Source: Nocardioides baculatus (GTDB taxonomy: Bacteria; Actinomycetota; Actinomycetes; Propionibacteriales; Nocardioidaceae). Taken from it: a stretch of 64,000 nt of DNA. Location: the NCBI RefSeq assembly GCF_016735675.1, contig NZ_JAERSG010000001.1:124001-188000 (forward strand), written 5' to 3'. The notes beneath the pieces were generated by a model, which was not told where the DNA came from, searched no databases, and worked only from the letters and a program-made list of their open reading frames with translations. Position numbers and translations under genes: made by a program. Below are positions 35,600-44,792 of this stretch, one piece after another. Numbering within the stretch: position 1 is the stretch's first letter; each line of letters begins with the position of its first letter.

Positions 35600-36337
35600 T
35601 CAGGGCGTACGCCGTCGCAGCGTGGCGGCGCCCAGCCCGAGGGCCGCCAGCGCGAAGACCGCCACGACCAGGACGTCGCGCCAGACCTCTCCCTGGTCGG
35701 CCCGCGCGACGAGCTCCTGCATCGCGTCGACGGCGTACGACAGCGGGAGGACGTTGCTGATCGCCTCGAGGACGCCCGGCATCGCGTCGCGCGGCACGAA
35801 CAGCCCGCACAGCAGGATCTGCGGGAGCACGAAGGCCGGCATGAACTGCACCGCCTGGAACTCCGTCGTCGCGAAGGCGCTGACCAGCAGGCCGAGGGCC
35901 GTGCCGAGGACGGCGTCCACGACCGCGACGACGCCGAGCAGCCAGACCGGGCCGTTGACGTCGAGACCGAGCAGCCCGACGCTCACGCCGACCGCGAGCG
36001 CCGCCTGCACGGCGGCGAGCAGGCCGAAGGCGAGGGCGTAGCCGAGGAGGAAGTCGAGCCGGCCCATCGGCATCGTCAGCAGCCGCTCGAGGGTGCCGCT
36101 GCCGCGCTCGCGCAGGGTCGTGACGCTGGTGACGAGGAACATCACGATGAAGGGGAACATCGCGAGCAGCCCGGGGCCGAAGCGGTCGAACATCCCGCCC
36201 GGCAGGTCATCGAACATCCACCACAGCAGGCTGATCAGGACGCACGGGACGACGAGCAGCATCGCCAGCGTGCGGTGGTCGCGACGGACCTGCGTCAGCA
36301 CCCGGCCGGCGACGGCGAGGGTGATCCGGGCGCTCAC
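35600..36337 (-). CDS. ABC-2 type exporter permease
   Basis: A 245-residue membrane protein with six hydrophobic segments. The ABC-2 signature region (TTLRERGSGTLERLLTMPMG and FVPRDAMPGVLEAISNVLP) matches drug or polyketide exporter permeases such as DrrB. GTG at 36337 overlaps the ATPase stop (GTGA), so the two form one transporter. The substrate is unknown; a TetR gene follows across an intergenic region with two hairpins. Confidence 0.88.
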   Translation of the reverse strand: MSARITLAVAGRVLTQVRRDHRTLAMLLVVPCVLISLLWWMFDDLPGGMFDRFGPGLLAMFPFIVMFLVTSVTTLRERGSGTLERLLTMPMGRLDFLLGYALAFGLLAAVQAALAVGVSVGLLGLDVNGPVWLLGVVAVVDAVLGTALGLLVSAFATTEFQAVQFMPAFVLPQILLCGLFVPRDAMPGVLEAISNVLPLSYAVDAMQELVARADQGEVWRDVLVVAVFALAALGLGAATLRRRTP

Positions 36338-37044
36338 TGCGTCGCCTCCACGAGGTGGAGGAAGGCCTGCTCGATGTCGGCGGCGCCGGTGCGCTCGCGG
36401 ATCTCGTCGGGCGGCCCGTCGGCGATGATCCGGCCCTCCCGCATCAGCAGCAGCCGGTGGCACCGCTCGGCCTCGTCCATCACGTGGCTCGACACGAGCA
36501 CGGCGGCACCGGCGTCGGCGATCCGGTGGAAGAGTGCCCAGAGGTCGCGGCGCAGCACGGGGTCGAGGCCGACGGTCGGCTCGTCGAGGACGAGCAGGTC
36601 CGGCTGGCCGAGCAGGGCGACCGCGAGGCTGACGCGGCTCCGCTGCCCGCCGGAGAGGCGGGCGACCACCTGGTCGCGGTGGCCCGCCAGGTCGACCGAC
36701 TCGATCGCCTCGTCGACCGATGCGGGGTCGACGCCGAGCACGCGGGCGAAGAACCTCAGGTTCTCGGCCACCGTGAGGTCGTCGTACACGCTCGCGGCCT
36801 GGGTGACGTAGCCGACCCGCGTGCGCAGCGGCGCGCTGCCCGCCGGCTCCCCCAGCACCTCGACGGTGCCCGACCGCACCTGCTGCGCCCCGACGAGGCA
36901 GCGCATCAGCGTGGTCTTGCCGCACCCGCTCGGCCCGAGCAGGCCGGTGACGCCCGCAGGGACGTCGAGCGAGATGCCGGGCAGCACCTCCCGCGCACCG
37001 CGTACGACGACGAGGGCGCGTACCTCCACGACGTTTTTCATCAT
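36334..37044 (-). CDS. ABC-2 exporter ATP-binding protein
   Basis: A 236-residue ABC ATPase with Walker A GPSGCGKT, signature LSGGQRSR and Walker B LLVLDEPTVGLD. It energises export by the adjacent permease. Two ATGs in tandem (37044 and 37041) are equally good starts. About 50 bases further upstream lie the two hairpins at 37090-37220. Confidence 0.92.
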   Translation of the reverse strand: MMKNVVEVRALVVVRGAREVLPGISLDVPAGVTGLLGPSGCGKTTLMRCLVGAQQVRSGTVEVLGEPAGSAPLRTRVGYVTQAASVYDDLTVAENLRFFARVLGVDPASVDEAIESVDLAGHRDQVVARLSGGQRSRVSLAVALLGQPDLLVLDEPTVGLDPVLRRDLWALFHRIADAGAAVLVSSHVMDEAERCHRLLLMREGRIIADGPPDEIRERTGAADIEQAFLHLVEATQ

Positions 37045-37089
37045 GTGTTGAATTGTGCTCCCGCTCCGAGCGAGCCGTCAACCCGTGAC

Positions 37090-37220
37090 GCGGTGGTCCA
37101 GCCACATTTCGGGTCGCGCGAATGTGGGTGGACCACCGCTCGACAGCGCGTCTCTTCGCGACACGCCCGCGGGAGGTGGTGGAGCCACATCTCGCAGGGT
37201 CCGAACGTGGCTGGACCACC
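37090..37220. repeat. two related 46-50-bp palindromic hairpins
   Basis: 37090-37139: arms GCGGTGGTCCA/TGGACCACCGC and CCACATT/AATGTGG around a short loop. 37175-37220: a second, less perfect copy with the same GGTGG...GCCACAT and GTGGCTGGACCACC arms. Both lie between the TetR gene end and the ABC ATPase start. They look like REP-type elements or transcript ends. No credible protein is encoded. Confidence 0.75.
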
Positions 37221-37248
37221 GCTCGGGGCCAGCCGCACGTACGACGAG

Positions 37249-37836
37249 CTACGGCAGGTCGCCGGTCAGGTAGCGCTGGATCGTCGGGCCGACGCGGGCG
37301 ACGACGTCCTCGGCCGGCATGAGCGCGAGGGGCGGGAGGGCGACGACGTACCTCGCCACGACCAGGCCGATGATCTGGCTGGCGACCAGCGGGATGCGCA
37401 CCTCCGGACGGTCGCGGACCAGGCTCGCGAGCACCGGACCGATCACGACGGGGATGAAGCCGTCGCGCACCAGGCTCGCACTGTCGTCCGAGACCAGCGA
37501 GCGGGCGAGCGCGACCAGCCCGGGCTGGAGCTCGGGGTCGTCCCACACCGAGAGGAGGGTCCGCAGCAGGCGCTCCCCGGCGCCGTCGGGACCTGCGGCG
37601 ACCACCGGCGCCAGGATCTCGCGCGGGTCCACCGGGATCTGGAGGGCGGCGACGAAGAGGTCGTCCTTGGTCCCGAAGTAGTGGTGCACGAGCGCGGGGT
37701 CGACGCCGGCGGCGGACGCGACGGCGCGGATCGTCGTCCCGCGGAAGCCCTTCTCCGCGAACGACGTCCGCGCGGCGGTGAGCACCTCGGCGCGCGTGTC
37801 CGGGGCGCCCGGCCGGCGCCCCCGCGAGACGGTCAT
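37249..37836 (-). CDS. TetR family transcriptional regulator
   Basis: A 195-residue regulator. The N-terminal HTH includes [20 protein letters not shown] and [16 protein letters not shown]. The C-terminal domain resembles TetR_C_17-type ligand domains. ATG at 37836 overlaps the stop of the TIM-barrel gene (ATGA), so it is in an operon with that gene and Ppx rather than under its own promoter. It could regulate the ABC exporter downstream. Confidence 0.85.
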   Translation of the reverse strand: MTVSRGRRPGAPDTRAEVLTAARTSFAEKGFRGTTIRAVASAAGVDPALVHHYFGTKDDLFVAALQIPVDPREILAPVVAAGPDGAGERLLRTLLSVWDDPELQPGLVALARSLVSDDSASLVRDGFIPVVIGPVLASLVRDRPEVRIPLVASQIIGLVVARYVVALPPLALMPAEDVVARVGPTIQRYLTGDLP

Positions 37837-38633
37837 GGGGTCGTGACGCCGAGGTGCGCCCGGGCGAACGCCAGCGACTCCGCCAGGTCGGCCTCGCGCT
37901 CCTCGCGGTCGGCGCAGCGACGGGTGTTGATCTCCAGCACCACGTGGCCGGAGAAGCCGGTGCGGGTGAGGTGGTGCAGGAACTCCTCGGCCCCCATCAC
38001 GCCGCGCCCGGGCACCAGGTGCTCGTCCTTCGCCGAGCCGGACCCGTCGGTCAGGTGGATGTGGCGCAGCGAGCTGCCCATCCGCTCGGCCATCTCGACG
38101 ACGTCGCTCTTCGCGATCGCGGCGTGGGAGAGGTCGATGGTCGTGTTGGCGTAGGGCTCCTCGCTGGGGTCCCAGCCGGGGAGGTACATCTCCATGCCGC
38201 GCCGCGACGAGGCCCGCCACGGGTACATGTTCTCGACAGCGAAGGCGATGCCCGTCCGCGCCTCCAGCGACGCGATGCCCTCGACGAAGCCGGCCGCGTA
38301 GTCCTTCTGCCACCGGAACGGCGGGTGCACGACGACCACGTCGGCGCCGACCGCCTCCGCCATCTCGGCCGACCGCTCGAGCTTGCCCCAGGGGTCGGTG
38401 CCCCACACGCGCTGCGTGAAGAGCAGGCAGGGCGCGTGGACCGCGCAGATCGGCACCTGATGGTGGTCGCTGAGCTTCTTGACCGCGTCGACCTGCTGGC
38501 TCAGCGCGTCGATGCCGACCATCACCTCGACGGCGTCGTAGCCCAGCGACGCCGCCCACCCGAAGGCGTGCGCCGTCGACTCGGGGTAGACCGAGGCGGT
38601 GGAGAGGCCGATCAGCGGGGTGTCGAAGGGCAT
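37833..38633 (-). CDS. sugar phosphate isomerase/epimerase-like TIM barrel
   Basis: A 266-residue xylose-isomerase-like TIM barrel (AP endonuclease family 2). Metal-ligand candidates are visible in [27 protein letters not shown] and IHLTDGSG. Members include sugar isomerases, epimerases and endonuclease IV, so the substrate is unknown. It starts 4 bases after the ppx stop; this ppx neighbour is conserved in actinobacteria (Rv0497-0500 region as I recall). Confidence 0.82.
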   Translation of the reverse strand: MPFDTPLIGLSTASVYPESTAHAFGWAASLGYDAVEVMVGIDALSQQVDAVKKLSDHHQVPICAVHAPCLLFTQRVWGTDPWGKLERSAEMAEAVGADVVVVHPPFRWQKDYAAGFVEGIASLEARTGIAFAVENMYPWRASSRRGMEMYLPGWDPSEEPYANTTIDLSHAAIAKSDVVEMAERMGSSLRHIHLTDGSGSAKDEHLVPGRGVMGAEEFLHHLTRTGFSGHVVLEINTRRCADREEREADLAESLAFARAHLGVTTP

Positions 38634-38637
38634 GGGA

Positions 38638-39582
38638 TCAGTGCGACCTCGTCACGACCGAGATCTGGTCGAGTCGCTCGAGGATGACGCCCTCACGCAG
38701 CGCCCACGGGCAGATCTCCAGCTCGGACAGGTCGAAGATGTCCATGCAGGCCTCGGCGACGAGCGCGCCCGGCACGATCTGGTGCGTACGACTCGGGGAC
38801 ACGCCCGGCAGCGCGGCGAGCTCGTCGGGCGACATGTCCATCAGCTTCGGGATCCACTCCGACAGGGTCGACAGCTCCAGCACCCGCGGCACGAGCGGGC
38901 CGTCGCCGCTGGGCGCGGCACCACAGATGCGGGCCAGCGATCGGAAGGTCTTCGAGGTCGCGGCTGCGCGGTCGGGCACGCCGGGACGCAGCAGGTGGCC
39001 GGCGTCGCGGGCGATCTCGGCGCGGATCTGCTTGCGCAGGTCGCGGATGTCGTCCTCAGACGGTCGCTCGCCACCGAACCACGCCCGCGCCATCCGCGCC
39101 GCACCCAGCGGCAGCGACCAGGCGACGTCCGGGTTCTCGTCGGTGCCGCCGGCGATCTCCAGCGACCCGCCACCGATGTCGAAGACCGCCAGCCGGCCGG
39201 CCGACCAGCCGAACCAGCGGCGTACGGCCAGGAAGGTCAGTCGCGCCTCGTCCTCGCCGGAGAGCACCTCCAGCCTCACGCCGCTGTGCTTCTCGACGTG
39301 CTCGAGCACGTCGTGGGAGTTGACGGCGTCGCGGACCGCGGAGGTCGCGAAGCCGAGCATCTCCTCGCAGCCCTTGTCCTCCGCGATCTCGGTCGCGGAC
39401 GCACAGAAGTCGGTGAGGGCCTTGATGCCCTTCTTCGTGACCGCACCGTCGTCGTCGAGGTGCTCGGCCAGGCGCAGCGGCTGCTTGTGCGAGGAGGCCG
39501 GCAGCGGGGCGGCTCCACCGTGCGCGTCGACCACCAGCAGGTGGCCGGTGTTGGAGCCGATGTCGAGAACGCCCAGGCGCAT
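38638..39582 (-). CDS. ppx: Ppx/GppA family phosphatase
   Basis: A 314-residue exopolyphosphatase/guanosine pentaphosphatase-fold protein. The first phosphate-binding loop is [15 protein letters not shown] at the N-terminus and the second is [12 protein letters not shown] near residue 138. It lacks the C-terminal HD-like domain of long Ppx, as does mycobacterial Ppx1. It hydrolyses polyphosphate or (p)ppGpp; which one is not decidable. ATG at 39582 is preferred; a GTG three codons earlier is possible. Confidence 0.88.
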   Translation of the reverse strand: MRLGVLDIGSNTGHLLVVDAHGGAAPLPASSHKQPLRLAEHLDDDGAVTKKGIKALTDFCASATEIAEDKGCEEMLGFATSAVRDAVNSHDVLEHVEKHSGVRLEVLSGEDEARLTFLAVRRWFGWSAGRLAVFDIGGGSLEIAGGTDENPDVAWSLPLGAARMARAWFGGERPSEDDIRDLRKQIRAEIARDAGHLLRPGVPDRAAATSKTFRSLARICGAAPSGDGPLVPRVLELSTLSEWIPKLMDMSPDELAALPGVSPSRTHQIVPGALVAEACMDIFDLSELEICPWALREGVILERLDQISVVTRSH

Positions 39583-39605
39583 GACGTCCACGCTACTAGG
39601 CTCTG

Positions 39606-40385
39606 GTGGTGCCCGAAGTCGACCTCGTCTTTCCCCGCGCCTACGTCGAGTTCGCCGACCCGGCCGACGAGGGCCAGGTGTTCCGCTGCGACCTCACCTG
39701 GCTGACGTCGTCCTACATGTGCATCTTCGGGCAGGGCTGCCAGGGCATCTACGCCGATGCGCCCGACGTCGGCTGCTGCACGCTCGGCGCCCACTTCGCC
39801 GACAAGGACGACGAGAAGCGGGTCGCCGGCTTCGTCGACCAGCTGACTCCCGAAGACTGGCAGCTCCACCCGGGCCGCAAGGTGAAGAAGTCCGACTGGA
39901 TCGAGACCGACGACGACGGCGAGCGCAAGACGCTGGCGGTCGAGGTCGACGGCCAGCAGGCCTGCGTGTTCCACAACCGCACCGACTTCACCAACGACAG
40001 CGGGCACGTCGGCGCGGGCTGCGCGCTGCACGGCCTCGCGCTCCGCCAGGGCCGCAACCCCCTGGAGACCAAGCCCGACGTCTGCTGGCAGCTGCCGATC
40101 CGCCGGCAGTACCGCTCGGTCGAGCGGCAGGACGGCACGTCCTACACCGAGGTCTCGATCGGCGAGTACGACCGTCGCGGGTGGGGTCCGGGCGGTCACG
40201 ACCTCGACTGGTACTGCTCCGGCAACACCGAGGCGCACGTCGCCCTCGAGCCCGTCTTCGTCACCCACGAGCCCGAGCTGGTGGAGCTGATGGGACGCGA
40301 GGCCTACGTCGAGCTGGTGCGCCACTGCGAGGCCCACGTGCGGTCGCGATCAGCCCTCGCCCTCCACCCTGCCGACCCCCGCTGA
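39606..40385 (+). CDS. conserved cysteine-rich protein (Rv0495c-like)
   Basis: A 259-residue soluble protein of unknown function. It is rich in cysteine and histidine in the first half: [12 protein letters not shown], then [11 protein letters not shown], and later GAGCALHG. The pattern resembles metal-chelating YkgJ-like proteins, so a bound Fe-S cluster or zinc is plausible but unproven. It is divergent from ppx, as Rv0495c is next to ppx1 in Mycobacterium tuberculosis as I recall. GTG codons at 39606 and 39609 are both possible starts. Confidence 0.75.
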   Translation: MVPEVDLVFPRAYVEFADPADEGQVFRCDLTWLTSSYMCIFGQGCQGIYADAPDVGCCTLGAHFADKDDEKRVAGFVDQLTPEDWQLHPGRKVKKSDWIETDDDGERKTLAVEVDGQQACVFHNRTDFTNDSGHVGAGCALHGLALRQGRNPLETKPDVCWQLPIRRQYRSVERQDGTSYTEVSIGEYDRRGWGPGGHDLDWYCSGNTEAHVALEPVFVTHEPELVELMGREAYVELVRHCEAHVRSRSALALHPADPR

Positions 40386-40476
40386 CAACCCGCGGTCCGC
40401 GTGTCGGGATTCCTTGACATCAAGAAAACACGACCCCGGTGTCAACACCCGCGACGAAAAGGCTCAGAATCTCTGC

Positions 40477-41115
40477 ATGCGCCTGGACCACGTCAGCTTC
40501 GCCGCCGGACCTGATGGACTTGCCAGCACCGCCCAGCGCATCGGGGGGCTGCTCGGCACGGACTTCGTCACCGGAGGCGTGCACCCTCGCTTCGGCACCC
40601 GCAACATGATCCTGCCGCTGGCCGGCGACACCTACATGGAGATCGTGGAGGTGCTCGACCACCCCGCCAGCGACAAGGCGCCGTTCGGTCAGGCCGTGCG
40701 CGCCCGCTCCGCCCTCGGCGGCGGCTGGATGGGCTGGGTCGTCTCGGTCGACGACATCGCCCCGGTCGAGGAGCGCCTGGGTCGCGAGGCCGTCAAGGGC
40801 AACCGCCACCGCCCCGACGGCACCGAGCTGCTGTGGCAGCAGATCGGCGTCAACGGCCTGCTCAACGACCCGCAGCTGCCCTACTTCATCCACTGGCAGA
40901 CCGCCGACGACCTGCACCCCAGCCACGGCGCCACCGGCGAGTACTCGCTGGCCTGCCTGGAGATCGCCGGCGACCCGCAGCGCGTGAGCGAGTGGCTCGG
41001 CGAGACCGTCGAGGCGCCGCTGGAGGACATCAAGGTCGAGTGGGTCGCCCCCAACGGCACCCCCGGCATCGTGGCGGTCCAGCTCCAGACGCCACACGGG
41101 CTCGTCCGCATCTGA
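40477..41115 (+). CDS. VOC / glyoxalase-like domain protein
   Basis: A 212-residue protein that starts MRLDHVSFAAGPDGL and continues with two beta-alpha-beta-beta-beta units, the glyoxalase-like (Glyoxalase_3) pattern. Whether it is an enzyme or a binding protein is unknown. The upstream 90 bases are AT-richer than average and contain TTGACA and TGTCAA arms at 40414 and 40440. The methyltransferase gene starts 2 bases after its stop. Confidence 0.78.
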   Translation: MRLDHVSFAAGPDGLASTAQRIGGLLGTDFVTGGVHPRFGTRNMILPLAGDTYMEIVEVLDHPASDKAPFGQAVRARSALGGGWMGWVVSVDDIAPVEERLGREAVKGNRHRPDGTELLWQQIGVNGLLNDPQLPYFIHWQTADDLHPSHGATGEYSLACLEIAGDPQRVSEWLGETVEAPLEDIKVEWVAPNGTPGIVAVQLQTPHGLVRI

Positions 41116-41117
41116 GC

Positions 41118-41807
41118 TTGACCCTCACACCGCGGCCGTCCCCCAACATCTGGAACACCCCCGAGCTCTACGAGCTCGAGAACCGGTCCGCCGACCCGCA
41201 CGGGCGCGTCGTCGCCGCCATGCGTGAGATCGGCGACTGGTCCGGCCGCGCCTTCCTCGACATCGGCTGCGGCGCCGGCTTCCACCTCCCGCAGTGGGCC
41301 GCTTCGGCGTCGCAGGTCACCGGCGTCGAGCCCCACCCGCCGCTCGTGGCGCTCGCCCGTCGTCGTACGCGCTCGCTGGCGCACGTCACCGTCCACCAGG
41401 GCGCGGCCGAGGCCCTGCCGGTCCCGGACGCATCGGTCGACGTGGCACACGCGCGGTGGGCCTACTTCTTCGGCCCCGGCTCGGAGCCCGGGCTGCGCGA
41501 GCTCGACCGGGTCGTACGCCGTGGTGGCACCGCGTTCGTGATCGACAACGACCCGACCAGGTCGACCTTCGGCCGCTGGTTCGGTCGCGGCTTCCCCGAG
41601 GTCGACCCCGACGCGGTCGAGCGGTTCTGGTCGATGCACGGCTGGCAGCGCCGGCAGATCGACATGGGGTGGTCGTTCGCGACCCGTGAGGACCTCGAGT
41701 CCGTCGTCCGCATCGAGCTGCCGCCCGCGGTCGCCGAGGAGGCGCTGGCCGGGCACACCGGCACCGAGGTCGACTACGCCGTCAACCTCTGGTGGCGGCA
41801 CTACTAG
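41118..41807 (+). CDS. class I SAM-dependent methyltransferase
   Basis: A methyltransferase of about 229 residues. Motif I is AFLDIGCGAGFHLPQW near residue 48, followed by VTGVEPHPPLV and the ARWAYFFGPG motif. The start is probably TTG at 41118, translationally coupled to the VOC gene, because IWNTPELYELENR just after it is conserved in the family; the first ATG, at 41220, would remove it. The methyl acceptor is unknown. The stop overlaps the convergent gene. Confidence 0.78.
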   Translation: MTLTPRPSPNIWNTPELYELENRSADPHGRVVAAMREIGDWSGRAFLDIGCGAGFHLPQWAASASQVTGVEPHPPLVALARRRTRSLAHVTVHQGAAEALPVPDASVDVAHARWAYFFGPGSEPGLRELDRVVRRGGTAFVIDNDPTRSTFGRWFGRGFPEVDPDAVERFWSMHGWQRRQIDMGWSFATREDLESVVRIELPPAVAEEALAGHTGTEVDYAVNLWWRHY

Positions 41808-43075
41808 GAGGGCGCGGCGAACGCCAGCTGGCTGGTGCCCCACATCGTCGTGACGACCGGCAGGACCTGCTCGTCGCCCGCACGCTCGCAGCTGAGGGTC
41901 CGGGCGGAGCAGCGCACCACCTGCACGTGCTGCACGAAGTCGGGCTCGGGCGACGTCGGCCCGGCCCACCGGTCGGCGAACGCCAGCAGGAACTTGTCGT
42001 CGGTCTCCCACACCGCACCACCGCGCTGCGCGTCCATCTGTGCGGGGCCGACACCCACCGGCATGTCGAGGCGCCGCCACCGGCCGTCCACGATGTCCCA
42101 CACGCGCGGCAGGTCGTCGGTGAGGAGCCACTCGGCCTCGGGCGAGACCCCGAGCGCCTCGTCGAGCGACTCGCCCATGCAGTCGCTGCGCCACTCGTCC
42201 CACGCGGTGCCGCTGAGGCGGTAGGTCGTCATGCACGTGTCGGTGTTGTCGTCGTCGTAGTCGAAGCGCACGGCGATGTCGGCGGAGTCGGTGTCGCTGA
42301 TGTGGCTGTCCTCGGGCGGCTCGACCGGCGCGGTCGTCCCGTCGTCGCGCAGCAGCCAGGTGGAGCCGAAGCCCTCCTCGAAGGGGGCGCCCTGGTAGAC
42401 GAGACCGTCGTCGGTGAACCCGACGATCCTGATCTCGGTCGCGTAGCCGTCGGAGCCGACCGCGCCGTCCGGCTGGTGCGGCAGGCGGGTCCACTCCAGG
42501 GTGTCGACGTCGACGACGAGGTCGCGGAACGCCACACGCATCCCGTCGGCGGAGACCGCGGCCGACCGGGTGTCGCCGACACCCTCGACGAAGGTGCCGC
42601 CCGGCAGCTCGCGCAGGGAGCCGTCGTAGCCCAGCACTGCGAGGGCGAGCTGCTCGTCGTCATGGCCGGTCACGACGAGCCAGCCGTGGTAGACGTGGCG
42701 CGGCGGGTAGGCGTAGTTGACCGCCTCGGGCACGTCGTACATCCGTCCGTCGCTCCACAGGCCCCCCTCGCCGAAGAACGGCAGGGTCGGCGCCATGCCC
42801 TGTGGCAGCGACCGCGCCCAGGCGAGGCCGTCCGCGAGGTCGGCGCTGGTGCCGGAGGCCACGTCACCGCCACGGCCCAGCGACCCGACGCCGGGGAGCT
42901 GGACGACCGAGGTGGCGACGACGGCGACGGCCGCGAGGGCAGCCGCGCCGGCGAGGTTCCGACGGCGACGACGACGGCGACCGCCGGTCACCGCTTGCTG
43001 TGCCAGGCCGGGCGGGACCGGGGTGTCGTCGACGGCGGACGTGAGCTGGGCCCGCAGCAGGGTGTCGATGCTCAT
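41804..43075 (-). CDS. membrane-anchored beta-propeller-like protein, partner of SigE-family sigma factor
   Basis: A 423-residue protein. A cytoplasmic N-terminal segment of about 33 residues ends in RRRRRRR, then comes one transmembrane helix (about 40-60). A large extracytoplasmic region with repeated beta-rich blades follows, and three or four cysteines. No family is clear. Its ATG overlaps the sigma gene stop (ATGA), the usual place for an anti-sigma factor. The short basic cytoplasmic segment would be the sigma-binding part if so. Confidence 0.7.
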   Translation of the reverse strand: MSIDTLLRAQLTSAVDDTPVPPGLAQQAVTGGRRRRRRRNLAGAAALAAVAVVATSVVQLPGVGSLGRGGDVASGTSADLADGLAWARSLPQGMAPTLPFFGEGGLWSDGRMYDVPEAVNYAYPPRHVYHGWLVVTGHDDEQLALAVLGYDGSLRELPGGTFVEGVGDTRSAAVSADGMRVAFRDLVVDVDTLEWTRLPHQPDGAVGSDGYATEIRIVGFTDDGLVYQGAPFEEGFGSTWLLRDDGTTAPVEPPEDSHISDTDSADIAVRFDYDDDNTDTCMTTYRLSGTAWDEWRSDCMGESLDEALGVSPEAEWLLTDDLPRVWDIVDGRWRRLDMPVGVGPAQMDAQRGGAVWETDDKFLLAFADRWAGPTSPEPDFVQHVQVVRCSARTLSCERAGDEQVLPVVTTMWGTSQLAFAAPS

Positions 43076-43572
43076 CGGTGGGCTCCTGACAGGTCAGTGG
43101 AGTGGGCACGCATGAGAGTCATCGCCCGGGAGGCGTGCGACTTCACGGCGCCGGCGCTGCAGCCGAGCGCCTCGGCGATCTGGGCCTCGGAGAGGTCGTC
43201 GTAGTAGCGCAGCACGATCACCGCGCGTTGGCGCGGCGAGAGCACCTCAAGGAGCGCGAAGACCTCGTCGCGGTCCTCGGGCCCGGCCTGGTGGACGGGG
43301 ACGTCCGGGACCTCGTCGGTCACGACCTCGCCCCGCCGGGTCCGCTGCCGGGTCCGATCGATCGCCGCGCGCGTCATGATCGAGCGGACGTAGGACTCCT
43401 GCGCACCCTTGCGCTGGATCCGCGGCCAGGCGACGTACGCCTTCTCGAGCGCCGTCTGCACCAGGTCCTCGGCGGCGTGCTGGTCACCGGCGGTGAGCAG
43501 TCGGGCCGTCCGCAGCAGCGCTGCGGAGCGGGCGTCGACGAAGGCGACGAAGTCGTCGTCACGACGGGCCAC
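43072..43572 (-). CDS. SigE-family ECF sigma factor
   Basis: A 166-residue ECF sigma factor of the actinobacterial SigE family. Region 2 is DDFVAFVDARSAALLRTARL with AEDLVQTALEKAYVAW. Region 4 is LSPRQRAVIVLRYYDDLSEA followed by LGCSAGAVKSHASRA. The GTG at 43572 follows AGGAGG closely. It is coupled to the membrane protein gene. The regulon is unknown. Confidence 0.88.
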   Translation of the reverse strand: MARRDDDFVAFVDARSAALLRTARLLTAGDQHAAEDLVQTALEKAYVAWPRIQRKGAQESYVRSIMTRAAIDRTRQRTRRGEVVTDEVPDVPVHQAGPEDRDEVFALLEVLSPRQRAVIVLRYYDDLSEAQIAEALGCSAGAVKSHASRAMTLMRAHSTDLSGAHR

Positions 43573-43650
43573 GGCACCTCCTCGGTTCGTCCGTCTCGTG
43601 GTCTCTGACCCAGAAGACGACGGCGACGCCGATCCGGTTGACCAGCCGGG

Positions 43651-44694
43651 CTAGCTGGACTCGCGAATCACGAGCGACGGCTCGAGCAGCACGCCGCGCG
43701 CCTCGACCGGCTGGTGCGCGAGCAGCGCGCGCAGGGTCCGGACGATCTCCACTGCCACGTCCTCGAGCGGTTGGCGTACGGACGTCAGGCCCACCGGGAA
43801 GACCTGCGCCACCTGTGAGTCGTCGAAGCCGACCACCGCGATGTCGCGACCGGGCGCGAGCTGGCGGATCCAGAGCGTGTGGAGCACTCCCATGGCGAGG
43901 GTGTCGGACGCGCAGACGAAGGCGGTGGGCTCGGACTCGTCGAGGAGCACGGCGGCCGCCTCGGCGCCGCTGTGCACGACGTCCTCGACCCGCGAGGCCA
44001 GGCCCGTCGTCGACAGGCCGTTGGCGTGCATCGTCGAGAGCCAGCCCGCGCGGCGGTCCTCGCCGATGGGCGAGTCCTTGCGCCAGCCGATCCACGCGAT
44101 GCGGGTGTGGCCGCGGTCGATCAGGTGCTGCGTGGCGAGCCGGGTGCCGGCGGCGCCGTCGACGTCGACCCAGACGTGCCGGGCGACGTCGTCGTCCCAC
44201 GGCCGGCCGAAGGCGACGAACGGCGCACGCTGCTGGCTGAGCCAGGCGGCCTGCGGGTTGCCGAGGTAGGTGTCGGTGACGACGAACGCGTCGACCGCCG
44301 TCGAGCGGAGCAGGTTGTCGTAGCCGCCGACCGGGTCCTCGTCGTCGGCCGGGAACAGCAGGACGTGGTAGCCCGCCTCGTCACTGGCCTCGACCAGCGA
44401 GTGGACGAAGCGGTCCATCGTCGCGTTGGCCGTGCCCTCCTGCGCGGGCGTGAAGCGCAGCCCGATCAGCGAGGACGTGCGGGTGCGGAGGTTGCGCGCC
44501 GCGCGGTTGGGCGAGTAGCCGAGCTCGGCGATCGTCTGCCGGACCCGCTCGAGGGTGTCGGGGCGCAGCAGGTCGGGGTTGTTGACCGCGTTGGAGACCG
44601 TCTGCCGCGAGACACCCGCCCGCTCCGCCACGTCGGCGAGCGTCGTCGGAGTGACCGGCAGCTGACTGCCGGACCGATGGTCGCTGCGCGCCAT
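43651..44694 (-). CDS. LacI family transcriptional regulator
   Basis: A 347-residue regulator. The N-terminal HTH is TTLADVAERAGVSRQTVSNA with hinge NRAARNLRTR. A periplasmic-binding-protein-like sugar domain follows. No sugar transport or hydrolase operon lies next to it, so it is an orphan here. A partly palindromic site TTGATCGATCCAA at 44704-44716, just upstream of its ATG, could be its own operator. Confidence 0.88.
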   Translation of the reverse strand: MARSDHRSGSQLPVTPTTLADVAERAGVSRQTVSNAVNNPDLLRPDTLERVRQTIAELGYSPNRAARNLRTRTSSLIGLRFTPAQEGTANATMDRFVHSLVEASDEAGYHVLLFPADDEDPVGGYDNLLRSTAVDAFVVTDTYLGNPQAAWLSQQRAPFVAFGRPWDDDVARHVWVDVDGAAGTRLATQHLIDRGHTRIAWIGWRKDSPIGEDRRAGWLSTMHANGLSTTGLASRVEDVVHSGAEAAAVLLDESEPTAFVCASDTLAMGVLHTLWIRQLAPGRDIAVVGFDDSQVAQVFPVGLTSVRQPLEDVAVEIVRTLRALLAHQPVEARGVLLEPSLVIRESS

Positions 44695-44703
44695 GGCTCC
44701 CCC

Positions 44704-44716
44704 TTGATCGATCCAA
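44704..44716. promoter_or_regulatory. candidate LacI-type operator
   Basis: TTGATCGATCCAA, with a perfect GATCGATC core, lies 10 bases before the LacI ATG. Such sites commonly allow autoregulation. Evidence is position and symmetry only. Confidence 0.3.
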
Positions 44717-44755
44717 CTCCCCGCAGCATAAGCCTGCGCGGGAGCGGGAAATGGT

Positions 44756-44792
44756 GAAGGGCCCTCGCGAGTATGAGTCGCAAGGGCCCTTC
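44756..44792. terminator. strong hairpin, GAAGGGCCCT...AGGGCCCTTC
   Basis: A 10-bp perfect stem, one mismatch, then a 4-bp GCGA/TCGC stem around a 7-base loop. It lies between divergent lacI and radA, where no known gene ends. It could end an unannotated minus-strand transcript from the 44800-45010 region. Confidence 0.55.

Noticed and set aside
37041..37238. small gene on the minus strand in the ABC/TetR gap
   Set aside because: The frame runs through two palindromes, has no ribosome site and no family resemblance.
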